A stretch of DNA of 8,666 nucleotides, taken from positions 1 to 8,666 of the forward strand of contig JALSSG010000198.1 in NCBI GenBank assembly GCA_026984355.1. The letters are read 5' to 3'. The position numbers and the translations under genes are program-made. Within the stretch, counting starts at the first letter, position 1; every line of letters begins with the position of its first letter. Source of the stretch: Hydrogenothermaceae bacterium (lineage in GTDB: Bacteria > Aquificota > Aquificia > Aquificales > Hydrogenothermaceae). Under the pieces are notes generated by a model. It was not told the origin of the DNA and ran no database searches. It saw nothing but the letters and a program-made list of their open reading frames with translations. Below are positions 1 through 6,965 of the stretch, piece by piece.

Positions 1-1
1 A

Positions 2-2470
2 AAAGTAGAAATTGAAAGAGATTTTTTAATAAAAAGGTTATTTGAGCTTGGATATATAAAAGAAGATTATATAGAGAACGAAGGTGAATTTAGCATCAGA
101 GGAAATTACTTATCTGTATATGTTCCTTTTATTGGTATAGTCGATATAGACTTTTTTGGTGATATTGTAGAAAATTTATTTCTAAGGTCAAAGTTTGAAA
201 CAAAAAAGAAAATAGATGAGATTGATGTATATCCTCTTTACGACCTACCATTAAAAGAAAGCGATATTCCAGAGTTTGATTTAAGTAATTTCATATTAAT
301 TGAAGATTTTATAAAAGATTTTAGTATTATTTCGTTAGATTTTTATAAAAAACTTTCAAAAAACCAGATATATTTTTCATCAAATACAGAAAACAGTAAA
401 GTATCTACAAAATATGACAGCTCTTATAAAAAGATAAAACTTCCACTAAAAAGAGAACTGTATCTTAAGGAAGAGAAAATAGCTTTTATATCTACTGAAG
501 AAAAAAAGATAGAGTTAGAAATTGAACCATTAAGAGAAGGAGATTATATCGTTCATGAAGATTATGGAATTGGAATATATAGAGGAATAGAAACAAGAGA
601 AATAAGAGGAAAAATATACGATTTTATTATTTTAGAGTATGCAAATAATGAAAAGATATATGTATCTTCACTACATTTTGAAAAAATTCATAAGTACAAA
701 GCAAAAGGAAGTATACAGTTAGACAAAATAGGCGGTACATCATGGAAAAATCTAAAGAAAAAAGTAAAAAAATCATTAAAAAGTATAGCAAAAGAATTAA
801 TAAAGCTGTATTCAGAAAGAAAAAGCTGTTATAGAAAGCCACTTGAAGTGGATAATGAACTTATTTTTCAGTTTGAAAGAGATTTTCCATTTGTGGAAAC
901 ACTAGACCAGATAAAAGCTATAAAAGAGATAAAAAAAGACCTTTCTTCTGATAAACCTATGGAAAGGATACTATGTGGAGATGTTGGTTTTGGAAAAACT
1001 GAGGTTGCTGTGAGAGCTATATTTATTACAGCAGTAAATGGAAAACAAGCTGTAGTACTCGTTCCAACAACAGTACTTGCATTCCAACATTATAAAAGAC
1101 TAAAAGAAAGGTTAGAACCATATGGATTAATAGTAGAAAACTTATCAAGAACAAAAACAAAAAAACAACAAAAGGAAATATTAGAAAAATTAAAAACCGG
1201 AAAAATAGATGTTCTTATCGCTACACATAAAATCCTATATACCAATCCAGAGTTTAAAAATTTAGGTCTTTTAGTTATAGATGAAGAACATAGGTTTGGC
1301 GTAAGAGCAAAGGAAAAACTAAAAAGTTTAAAGAAAGATATAGACACTCTTTATATTACAGCTACACCTATTCCAAGAACATTAAATATGGCTTTAAGTG
1401 GCCTAAAGGATATATCTGTTATAAACACACCTCCTGAAGGAAGAATTGAAACAAAAACATTTGTAAGTATGTATAACACTGATATTATCAAAAAGGCTAT
1501 ACAGTATGAACTAAATAGAAATGGACAGGTATTTTATTTACACAACAAAATAGAAACTATAGAAGAAAAAGCTAAAGAAATACAAGATATGTTTAAAGAG
1601 GCAAAAGTAGCTTTTGCCCATGGAAAAATGAAACCTTCTCAGATAGAAAATGTGTTTTTAAAGTTTATAAATAAAGAAATTGATATACTCGTAGCCACAT
1701 CTATTATAGAAACAGGAATTGATATTCCTACAGCAAACACACTTATAGTTGAAAATGCAGAACTTTTCGGTTTAGCACAGTTATACCATTTAAGAGGTAG
1801 AATTGGTAGAGGTAATATTCAGGCATACTGTTATCTTTTAGTAGACAAAAATATATCTCATAAAGCAGAAAAAAGACTTTCTACTATAATGAAGCTTACA
1901 AGACCAGGTTCTGGACTTAAAGTATCAATTGAAGACATGCAGATAAGAGGACCTGGAAACATATTCGGTGTAGAACAAAGTGGATTTATTAAATCCTTAG
2001 GATTTGAAATGTATATAAAACTTCTAAAAGAAAGTATAAATGAAGCTAAAGGAGAAGAATATATAGAAACAGATGTAGAGGTTAAATTTGATATATACAT
2101 ACCTGAAGACTTTATTTCTTCTCCTGAAGAAAGGATAAATCTTTATAGAGTAATATCCCATACTTCTTCTGTTGAAGAAATAGAAAGCATAAAAAACTAT
2201 TTACAGGAATTTTATTTAGAACTTCCAGAAATATTCAAAATGTATCTTGAAGTTTATAAATTAAAAAAATTAGCCTCTAATTTTAAGATAAGAAAAATTA
2301 TATTAGATGAACCAATTTCTTACATAGAGTTTTCAGATAAAACATCACCTGAAATAATTTCTAATCTTATAAAGATGCTAAATCCACAAAAAGTAAGCTC
2401 AAACAGTATATGGTTTCCCTTTAAAAAGAAAGATTTATATAAAATAAACAATTTTTTAAAAAATCAGTAA
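2..2470 (+). CDS. mfd: Transcription-repair coupling factor Mfd (5' partial)
   Basis: Mfd is a cytoplasmic ATP-driven DNA translocase that pushes stalled RNA polymerase off damaged template and recruits UvrA for nucleotide excision repair. The frame is open from base 2 to the TAA at 2468-2470, giving 822 residues. Residues 1-80 look like part of the UvrB-homology module (GEFSIRG, then a DFFGD-like stretch). Residues 177-250 are the CarD-like RNA-polymerase-interacting domain (GDYIVHEDYGIG). A lysine-rich connecting helix follows GGTSW. The RecG-type SF2 motor has Walker A GDVGFGKT (326-333), DEEH (427-430), TATPIPRT (453-460), ATSIIETGID (565-574) and HLRGRIGRG (596-604). The TRG translocation motif lies near 636-661, and the C-terminal TRCF domain fills about 690-822. 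Only the extreme N terminus is outside the window. The segment between the UvrB-like part and the CarD-like domain is short, about 100 residues against roughly 260 in E. coli Mfd as I recall it. The GTG at 848 is internal and not the start. Family assignment is very secure. Confidence 0.97.
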   Translation, partial: KVEIERDFLIKRLFELGYIKEDYIENEGEFSIRGNYLSVYVPFIGIVDIDFFGDIVENLFLRSKFETKKKIDEIDVYPLYDLPLKESDIPEFDLSNFILIEDFIKDFSIISLDFYKKLSKNQIYFSSNTENSKVSTKYDSSYKKIKLPLKRELYLKEEKIAFISTEEKKIELEIEPLREGDYIVHEDYGIGIYRGIETREIRGKIYDFIILEYANNEKIYVSSLHFEKIHKYKAKGSIQLDKIGGTSWKNLKKKVKKSLKSIAKELIKLYSERKSCYRKPLEVDNELIFQFERDFPFVETLDQIKAIKEIKKDLSSDKPMERILCGDVGFGKTEVAVRAIFITAVNGKQAVVLVPTTVLAFQHYKRLKERLEPYGLIVENLSRTKTKKQQKEILEKLKTGKIDVLIATHKILYTNPEFKNLGLLVIDEEHRFGVRAKEKLKSLKKDIDTLYITATPIPRTLNMALSGLKDISVINTPPEGRIETKTFVSMYNTDIIKKAIQYELNRNGQVFYLHNKIETIEEKAKEIQDMFKEAKVAFAHGKMKPSQIENVFLKFINKEIDILVATSIIETGIDIPTANTLIVENAELFGLAQLYHLRGRIGRGNIQAYCYLLVDKNISHKAEKRLSTIMKLTRPGSGLKVSIEDMQIRGPGNIFGVEQSGFIKSLGFEMYIKLLKESINEAKGEEYIETDVEVKFDIYIPEDFISSPEERINLYRVISHTSSVEEIESIKNYLQEFYLELPEIFKMYLEVYKLKKLASNFKIRKIILDEPISYIEFSDKTSPEIISNLIKMLNPQKVSSNSIWFPFKKKDLYKINNFLKNQ

Positions 2471-3462
2471 TCTATTATCTTTACTGGAAAGTCTTCAAAA
2501 AATAAAACAACCTTAGAAAAAGAATATATATTCTTAGTTATAAAAACTCTCCTGTCATTTGTTATTAAAATTCCAGCTACACTTTTATGATTTTTTAAAA
2601 ATTTTTTAGCTTTCTCTAAAGACATTACAGAAATAGCGGTAGAATAAGCATCAGCAATGGTATTGTCTGCTTTTGTTAAAACAGTTATAGAAGCAAAATT
2701 TTCCTGAGGTTTTCCTGTTTTGGGATTTATAAGATGATTGTATTTTTTAGTTTTTATAAATCTTTCATAATTTCCACTAGTAGAAATTGAAGTATCTTTG
2801 TCTAAAAATAGCTTTATTACAATACCTTCATTAAAAGGATTTTTTATAAAAGTCTCACACTCTGATAAACATCTTATATCTCCACTTGCTAGAATAATTC
2901 CCTCATTTACATCATTTTTCTTAAAAAATCTGGCGACTTTATCTACAGCATATCCTTTTCCAATACCTCCTAAGTCTAACTTTATTCCTTCTTTCATAAT
3001 ACATATTCGATTATTTTTTATTTGTACTACATCACAAGATAGAAGATTTGAATAAGCTTTTAAACTATTTTCTGATGGAATCTTTTCTTTTTCTGTACCA
3101 AACCCAAACATATCGTAAGTTATACCCCCAACAGCTATATTAAAATATCCATCTGTTCTTTTGCAGATGTCTAAAGCTTTTTTTACTATGTTTACTGTAT
3201 CTTTTGATACAAAGGCACATCTATTTTTATTAATTTTATTAATCTCACTATCTGGAATATATAGAGAAAACTTTTTATCTAACTGTTTAAATATATCAAA
3301 TGCAGGTTTAAAAAGATTTGAATATTTTGGAGGAAGTTTTATGGTTATGTATGTTCCCATTATATACTTTTGTCTTTCTATAAGATTAGCCTTTTCCTTA
3401 GAATACGAAAAAAAATTAATTAGTAGCACCAAAATCAGTATCTTGAGATTTATAGATTTCAT
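2464..3462 (-). CDS. apbE: FAD:protein FMN transferase (ApbE family), exported
   Basis: ApbE enzymes use FAD and Mg2+ to attach FMN covalently to Ser/Thr of periplasmic or membrane flavoproteins such as NqrC/RnfG-type subunits. The 332-residue protein starts with a signal-peptide-like stretch (residues 1-21, hydrophobic core ILILVLLINFF) without a lipobox cysteine, so it is predicted to be soluble or anchored in the periplasm. Family motifs appear in order: MGTY (35-38), SLYIPDSEINKIN (66-78), KLDLGGIGKGYAVD (161-174), STSGNYER (227-234), HLINPKTGKP (243-252) and ADAYSTAISVM (270-280), where D271 and T275 match the metal-binding positions. Length is normal for the family. One oddity is SGDIR at 193-197, where GG is usual. 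ATG 3460-3462 is supported by GAGGT at 3469-3473, 6 bases upstream. It is the last gene of a leftward operon, 15 bases after the exported unknown protein. Its end overlaps the end of mfd by 7 bases. No obvious flavinylation target is encoded nearby. Confidence 0.93.
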   Translation of the reverse strand: MKSINLKILILVLLINFFSYSKEKANLIERQKYIMGTYITIKLPPKYSNLFKPAFDIFKQLDKKFSLYIPDSEINKINKNRCAFVSKDTVNIVKKALDICKRTDGYFNIAVGGITYDMFGFGTEKEKIPSENSLKAYSNLLSCDVVQIKNNRICIMKEGIKLDLGGIGKGYAVDKVARFFKKNDVNEGIILASGDIRCLSECETFIKNPFNEGIVIKLFLDKDTSISTSGNYERFIKTKKYNHLINPKTGKPQENFASITVLTKADNTIADAYSTAISVMSLEKAKKFLKNHKSVAGILITNDRRVFITKNIYSFSKVVLFFEDFPVKIIDY

Positions 3463-3477
3463 ATATATACCTCAAAA

Positions 3478-4212
3478 CTATTTAACCTCATATAAAGGAA
3501 GATTATAAAACCTCCCTTCCCAATCTAAAAATTTTAATCCTTTTTTATAGACTAAAAGCTTATCATCTACACACGCATAAAATGCTGTCATATTATCTTT
3601 TGATAAAGTCATATACTTTAAAACCACATACTTATGTAAATCAATAAGTGCATATATAGTTTTTCCATCTATTAAAGGAAATACACCTAAAAGCCTTCCA
3701 TTACAATAATAAAAGTCAAGAACTGTAAGTGTATGATATGAAGGTATATTTAAATTGATTACGGTAGTTTTGTTCCCACTTTTTACATTTAAACTATTTT
3801 TTTTCAGATAAACATATTTATCATCTATTATTATAAGATTTTCTTTGTGTATTCTTTTAAAAAAATCAGTATTTAATTTTTTTTGTTTTTTTATTTCTTT
3901 TTCTTTAATAGAATATCTGAAAAAACTGTAAGTATTATAAAAGTATATAAATTTATCAGTTATTTTAACCGGAAAACCAGAGATTTTTGCTAAAATTTTA
4001 TTATCTTTAATTAAAAAACTTTTAACTTCAAAAATACCATCTGACGATTTAACTCCTAATGAAACAATATCTGTATTATTTATTCTTTTCTCATCTATAA
4101 AATAAGCTAAATTGTAGTGCTGTGTGTTTAAAATAAAATAAATTTTTTCATTAACATCAGAATATACCAAATCAAACAATAAAAGAACGAAAATAAAAAG
4201 CGAACGAACCAT
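3478..4212 (-). CDS. Exported protein of unknown function, beta-rich
   Basis: I do not recognise this protein (244 residues from the ATG). It begins with a clear signal peptide, a short basic start followed by LFIFVLLLF, with a plausible cleavage after VYS near residue 18, so it should be exported. The mature part has no further membrane segment. It is dominated by short alternating hydrophobic strands separated by turns, such as DDKYVYLKKNSLNVKSG and DDKLLVYKKGLKFLDWEG, a pattern reminiscent of beta-propeller blades; this is inference only. Two cysteines (about residues 170 and 214) could form a disulfide. No catalytic motif, haem motif or flavinylation motif is visible. The ATG at 4210-4212 shares one base with the TGA of the dehydrogenase upstream; a GTG at 4213-4215 directly before it would give a 4-base overlap. 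No strong ribosome binding site is present, so translational coupling is likely. Its position before apbE hints at a shared periplasmic role. Confidence 0.82.
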   Translation of the reverse strand: MVRSLFIFVLLLFDLVYSDVNEKIYFILNTQHYNLAYFIDEKRINNTDIVSLGVKSSDGIFEVKSFLIKDNKILAKISGFPVKITDKFIYFYNTYSFFRYSIKEKEIKKQKKLNTDFFKRIHKENLIIIDDKYVYLKKNSLNVKSGNKTTVINLNIPSYHTLTVLDFYYCNGRLLGVFPLIDGKTIYALIDLHKYVVLKYMTLSKDNMTAFYACVDDKLLVYKKGLKFLDWEGRFYNLPLYEVK

Positions 4213-5054
4213 CACTCAGGTTCACTACCCTTTTTTATAGATAAAAATGAACCAGAAGAGTTAAAAATAGCCTCCTTTTTCTGAGAATTTATTTTCTCTT
4301 CTCTTTTTTCGAAACTCCTTTCCCATATTCTCATTATTATTTTTTCATAACCTTTAGGAAAGATTTTAGAGTAAAACATAAAAATCCTGTACCATCCAGG
4401 ATAAATAACTTTGTCTTTCTTCTTTATGTATGCTTTATAAATTTCTTCTGCCAGCTCTTTTCTTTTACCAGCAAAAGGAAGAAGAGGTGGATGTTTTGAA
4501 CCCTTAGCACTTAAAGTAAAACCTGTTTTAATATTACCTGCTGTAACTGTTATTACGTTGACTCCATAGTGGTTTAGCTCCATTCTTAAAGTTTCAGAAA
4601 AAGCATGAAATGCATGCTTTGCAGCTGTATAACCACTTTCATAAGGAACACTAAGTTCACCTGCAGCAGAAGATATATTTATAATAGTTCCTTTAGCTTT
4701 CTTTATATATGGAAGGGCAAGTTTTGTCAGATGTACTGGCGCAAAAAAATCAACTTCAAACACTTCTCTTAACTGGTTTATATCCATATCTTCCCATGTA
4801 TCATATATACCAATTCCAGCATTATTTATAAGAATATCTACCCTTCCAAACTCAGATATCACATGCTGTATTATATTTTTCCTATCTTCGTCTTTGGTTA
4901 TATCTGCTTTGATATGATGAGAAAGCTGACACTTTGGTCTTGAACGAGAAACACCTACTACACAAAAGCCTTCAGAAAGAAACTTCTGTGCAACAGCCTT
5001 CCCTATACCCCTTGAAGCACCTGTTATTATTACTACTTTTTGTTTATCTATCAT
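4212..5054 (-). CDS. Short-chain dehydrogenase/reductase (SDR)
   Basis: This is a cytoplasmic NAD(P)-dependent oxidoreductase of the classical SDR family, 280 residues. The Rossmann fold opens with TGASRGIG (11-18). R37 in VSRSR, after the second strand, favours NADP(H). NNAG is at 77-80, the catalytic serine is probably S129 in NISSAAG, and the YxxxK pair is Y142/K146. N126 lies just before the catalytic serine and is not the tetrad asparagine, which should fall nearer 102, where D102 is seen. The C terminus (about 214-250) has aromatic and basic segments (YPGWYRIFMFYSKIFP) seen in SDRs related to DltE/DHRS7B that may touch membranes. It ends in a Lys/Glu/Ser-rich tail of about 30 residues. 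The substrate cannot be predicted. ATG 5052-5054 is preceded by GGAG (5062-5065) at 7 bases. It is the first gene of the leftward operon, reading away from gmhA, and overlaps the next gene by one base. Confidence 0.93.
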   Translation of the reverse strand: MIDKQKVVIITGASRGIGKAVAQKFLSEGFCVVGVSRSRPKCQLSHHIKADITKDEDRKNIIQHVISEFGRVDILINNAGIGIYDTWEDMDINQLREVFEVDFFAPVHLTKLALPYIKKAKGTIINISSAAGELSVPYESGYTAAKHAFHAFSETLRMELNHYGVNVITVTAGNIKTGFTLSAKGSKHPPLLPFAGKRKELAEEIYKAYIKKKDKVIYPGWYRIFMFYSKIFPKGYEKIIMRIWERSFEKREEKINSQKKEAIFNSSGSFLSIKKGSEPE

Positions 5055-5089
5055 TATATTTCTCCAGTTTAATTTTTATTTTATAAAGC

Positions 5090-5127
5090 TTGCAAATTTT
5101 ATAATTTTTATATTTATAATCTATAAT
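5090..5127 (+). promoter_or_regulatory. Candidate sigma-70 promoter for the gmhA operon
   Basis: A TTGCAA -35-like box (5090-5095) lies 19 bases before a perfect TATAAT (5115-5120). A second TATAAT follows at 5122-5127 but is poorly spaced from that -35. In such AT-rich DNA TATAAT arises easily by chance, so the location is better supported by its position upstream of the first gene than by the sequence alone. Confidence 0.5.
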
Positions 5128-5144
5128 ATGATTATAGCTGTCAA
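5116..5144 (-). promoter_or_regulatory. Candidate sigma-70 promoter for the SDR-apbE operon
   Basis: Reading leftward, a consensus TTGACA (5144-5139) is followed after exactly 17 bases by GATTAT (5121-5116), a 4/6 match to the -10 box that keeps the key second A and last T. TATAAA at 5118-5113 is an alternative with 20-base spacing. The elements interleave with the rightward promoter, so the two could compete for polymerase. Confidence 0.5.
5121..5137. repeat. Perfect 7+7 inverted repeat, possible operator
   Basis: CTATAAT (5121-5127), a 3-base spacer ATG, then its exact reverse complement ATTATAG (5131-5137). It covers the second -10-like box of the rightward promoter and the spacer of the leftward promoter, a good place for a dimeric regulator to affect both. 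The arms are six-sevenths A/T, so chance occurrence in this background is a real alternative. Confidence 0.4.
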
Positions 5145-5214
5145 TACTGGATTTTAGCAACAATAAAAGATTTAAAGTAAAATGAACGAATTATAAAAAT
5201 AAAAGGAGTTTAAA

Positions 5215-5802
5215 ATGGCGTTAGAAAATCTTGTTATAGACATCTTTAACGAAAGTGCCAGATTAAAACAAGAATTTGTTCTGCAGTATGCAGAAGATAT
5301 AGTTAATCTTGGAATTTTGATGGCAAAAAGATTAGAAAATGGTAATAAAGTTCTAATATGTGGAAATGGAGGAAGTGCAGCAGACAGTCAGCATTTTGCT
5401 GCTGAAATAGTAGGAAGGTTTGAAGCTGAAAGAAAAGGTTTTCCTGCAATAGCTTTAACTACAGACACTTCAGCTCTTACAGCAATTGGAAATGACTATG
5501 GATTTGATAAGGTTTTTTCAAGACAGGTAGAAGCACTTGGAGAAAAAGGAGATATATTAATAGGAATATCAACAAGTGGAAATTCAGTAAACGTCATAGA
5601 AGCTGTAAAAACAGGCGCAAAAATTGGAATGTTCACTGTAGGATTTCTTGGTAAAGATGGAGGAAAATTAAAAGATATTGTTGACAAAGCATTCATAGTT
5701 CCACACAAAAACACTGCAAGAATACAGGAAGTACATCTGGTACTAGAACATACTTTGTGCAAAATTATAGATATGTACCTTACTGGTGAAATTGAAAAGT
5801 GA
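5215..5802 (+). CDS. gmhA: Phosphoheptose isomerase (sedoheptulose 7-phosphate isomerase)
   Basis: GmhA converts sedoheptulose 7-phosphate to D-glycero-D-manno-heptose 7-phosphate, the first step to the nucleotide-activated heptose used in lipopolysaccharide inner core or other surface glycans; it acts in the cytoplasm as a tetramer. The 195 residues match the usual length. The SIS fold shows GNGGSAADSQHFAAE (50-64), TTDTSALTAIGND (82-94) and STSGNS (119-124) for phosphosugar binding, then RIQEVHLVLEH (169-179). H60, E64, Q171 and H179 correspond to the metal/catalytic set described for GmhA (E65/H180 in E. coli). ATG 5215 has an excellent GGAG six bases upstream. This is the first gene of a rightward operon and overlaps the next gene by about 17 bases. 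The later heptose genes (hldE, gmhB) are not in the window. Related SIS isomerases such as DiaA-type proteins are less likely given the intact catalytic residues and the glycosyltransferase neighbours. Confidence 0.93.
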   Translation: MALENLVIDIFNESARLKQEFVLQYAEDIVNLGILMAKRLENGNKVLICGNGGSAADSQHFAAEIVGRFEAERKGFPAIALTTDTSALTAIGNDYGFDKVFSRQVEALGEKGDILIGISTSGNSVNVIEAVKTGAKIGMFTVGFLGKDGGKLKDIVDKAFIVPHKNTARIQEVHLVLEHTLCKIIDMYLTGEIEK

Positions 5803-6961
5803 TAAATCTGAGAAAATATTTTTTTATATGAAAAATTTGGACATATCAAGTGGTGGTTCGTTATATTCTGTTTTAACCTTAATGGAATACCTTGAAAAAA
5901 AAGGTTATAAATTAAAAATAATAGTCAATAAAAGAAAAGAAAAAGAAATACCTGTAAAATATGAAGTAATTCCTATAAATGCTTCCTTAGGAGACTTTAA
6001 TAGACATTTAGCTCTAAGAAAAATAATCAAAAAAGAAAAACCTGACTTTGTTTTCAGTAATATACTCACACAAAATATAACTTTATCTCTTGCAAAGGGA
6101 ATATTTAGAAAAAAAGTTGAAACAAAATGTATTGGTATAGTAAGGGATGCAAGTAGCTTCAAACAAAATAAAGGATTGCTAAAATTACTAAACAGGATAT
6201 GGGTAAAAATAATTTACGAAAATCTAGACTGTATCATCGCCGTATCAAAAGCTGTAAAAAAAGACCTTATAAAAGCATTTTTTATAAAGAAAGATAAAAT
6301 AAAGGTAATATATAATCCTTTTGATTTAAAAAAAATCAGAGAACTTTCTAAAGAAGATATACAACCAGAACATAGAGAAATATTTGAAAAATATAAAGTT
6401 ATAATAAATGTAGGGAGAATTAATTACCAGAAAAGACACGATTTACTTTTAAAAGTATTTAAAAAAGTGAAAGAGAATATAAAAGATGTAAAACTGGTTA
6501 TTATAGGAATGTGTGGAACAAAAGAGGATGAGAAAAATAAGGAAAACTTAAAAAAACTTATAAAAAAACTCAATATTGAAGATGATGTATATTTCTTAGG
6601 CTTTCAAAAAAATCCATTTAAATATATAAAAAGGTCAAAAGTATTTGTACTAACATCAGAGCACGAAGGTTTACCAAGAGTAGTAATAGAAAGTCTTGCT
6701 GTTGGTATACCTGTATTTGCATTTAAAAGTGAGTATGTAGATACAACAGAGATATTCCCAGAAGACTACTTTACACTTGCACCATTCTCAGATACAAATC
6801 AGCTTGCACAGAAAATAGTAAAAACTTTAAAAGATAAAAATCTATATGAAAAATTACAAAAGGATACACATAAGTTTGCTGAAAAATTTTCTGCCGATAA
6901 ATCTGTAAATCATTATATTAATCTTATGGAAAACCTAAAACAAAAAAACAAATGTGATTAA
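5786..6961 (+). CDS. Glycosyltransferase family 4 (GT-B fold)
   Basis: This is a retaining glycosyltransferase of the GT4 type, expected at the cytoplasmic face of the inner membrane, moving a sugar from a nucleotide donor to a growing glycan. In the N-terminal Rossmann domain, KIFFYM is followed by a GG loop (SSGGSLYS, 21-28). The C-terminal domain has VGRINYQKRHD (209-219), whose R211 and K216 match the donor-phosphate-binding Arg/Lys, and EGLPRVVIE (294-302), the E-x7-E motif. Length (391) is normal. Donor and acceptor cannot be told. The start is uncertain: GTG 5786 overlaps gmhA by 17 bases, TTG 5792 is also in frame, and neither has a clear ribosome binding site. The first ATG (5828) would remove the first beta strand and is unlikely. 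Translational coupling to gmhA is therefore inferred. The next gene begins within or four bases after the stop. Confidence 0.9.
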   Translation: MKLKSDKSEKIFFYMKNLDISSGGSLYSVLTLMEYLEKKGYKLKIIVNKRKEKEIPVKYEVIPINASLGDFNRHLALRKIIKKEKPDFVFSNILTQNITLSLAKGIFRKKVETKCIGIVRDASSFKQNKGLLKLLNRIWVKIIYENLDCIIAVSKAVKKDLIKAFFIKKDKIKVIYNPFDLKKIRELSKEDIQPEHREIFEKYKVIINVGRINYQKRHDLLLKVFKKVKENIKDVKLVIIGMCGTKEDEKNKENLKKLIKKLNIEDDVYFLGFQKNPFKYIKRSKVFVLTSEHEGLPRVVIESLAVGIPVFAFKSEYVDTTEIFPEDYFTLAPFSDTNQLAQKIVKTLKDKNLYEKLQKDTHKFAEKFSADKSVNHYINLMENLKQKNKCD

Positions 6962-6965
6962 AAAT

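Larger units (their letters stand above)
5055..5214. promoter_or_regulatory. Divergent intergenic region between the SDR operon and the gmhA operon
   Basis: This 160-base, very AT-rich gap is the only substantial non-coding stretch in the window. It holds both ribosome binding sites (GGAG complement at 5062-5065 for the dehydrogenase, AAAAGGAG at 5201-5208 for gmhA), promoter-like elements on both strands between 5090 and 5144, and an inverted repeat at 5121-5137. I see no RNA gene, riboswitch or terminator hairpin in it. With a start site near 5127-5134, the gmhA leader would be about 80-90 bases, with no strong fold that I can see. Confidence 0.75.

Noticed and set aside
848..850. GTG as the start of the Mfd-type protein
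   Set aside because: The frame stays open to the left edge and encodes the CarD-like domain and part of the UvrB-like module, so the GTG is internal.
2440..2530. Search for a terminator at the mfd/apbE junction
   Set aside because: Only very short, AT-only or weak stems are present, with no G+C-rich hairpin followed by a T tract on either strand.
3161..3508. 115-codon open frame on the plus strand opposite apbE
   Set aside because: It lies antisense to a well-supported gene, shows no domain and has the composition expected of a shadow frame in AT-rich coding DNA.
5128..5157. Nine-codon frame in the gmhA leader (ATG ... TAG), possible leader peptide
   Set aside because: There is no ribosome binding site before it, its ATG is the spacer of the inverted repeat and may lie upstream of the transcript start, and no attenuator hairpin follows.
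5496..5849. 117-codon open frame on the minus strand opposite gmhA
   Set aside because: It is antisense to conserved gmhA motifs, has no recognisable protein features and crosses a coding junction.
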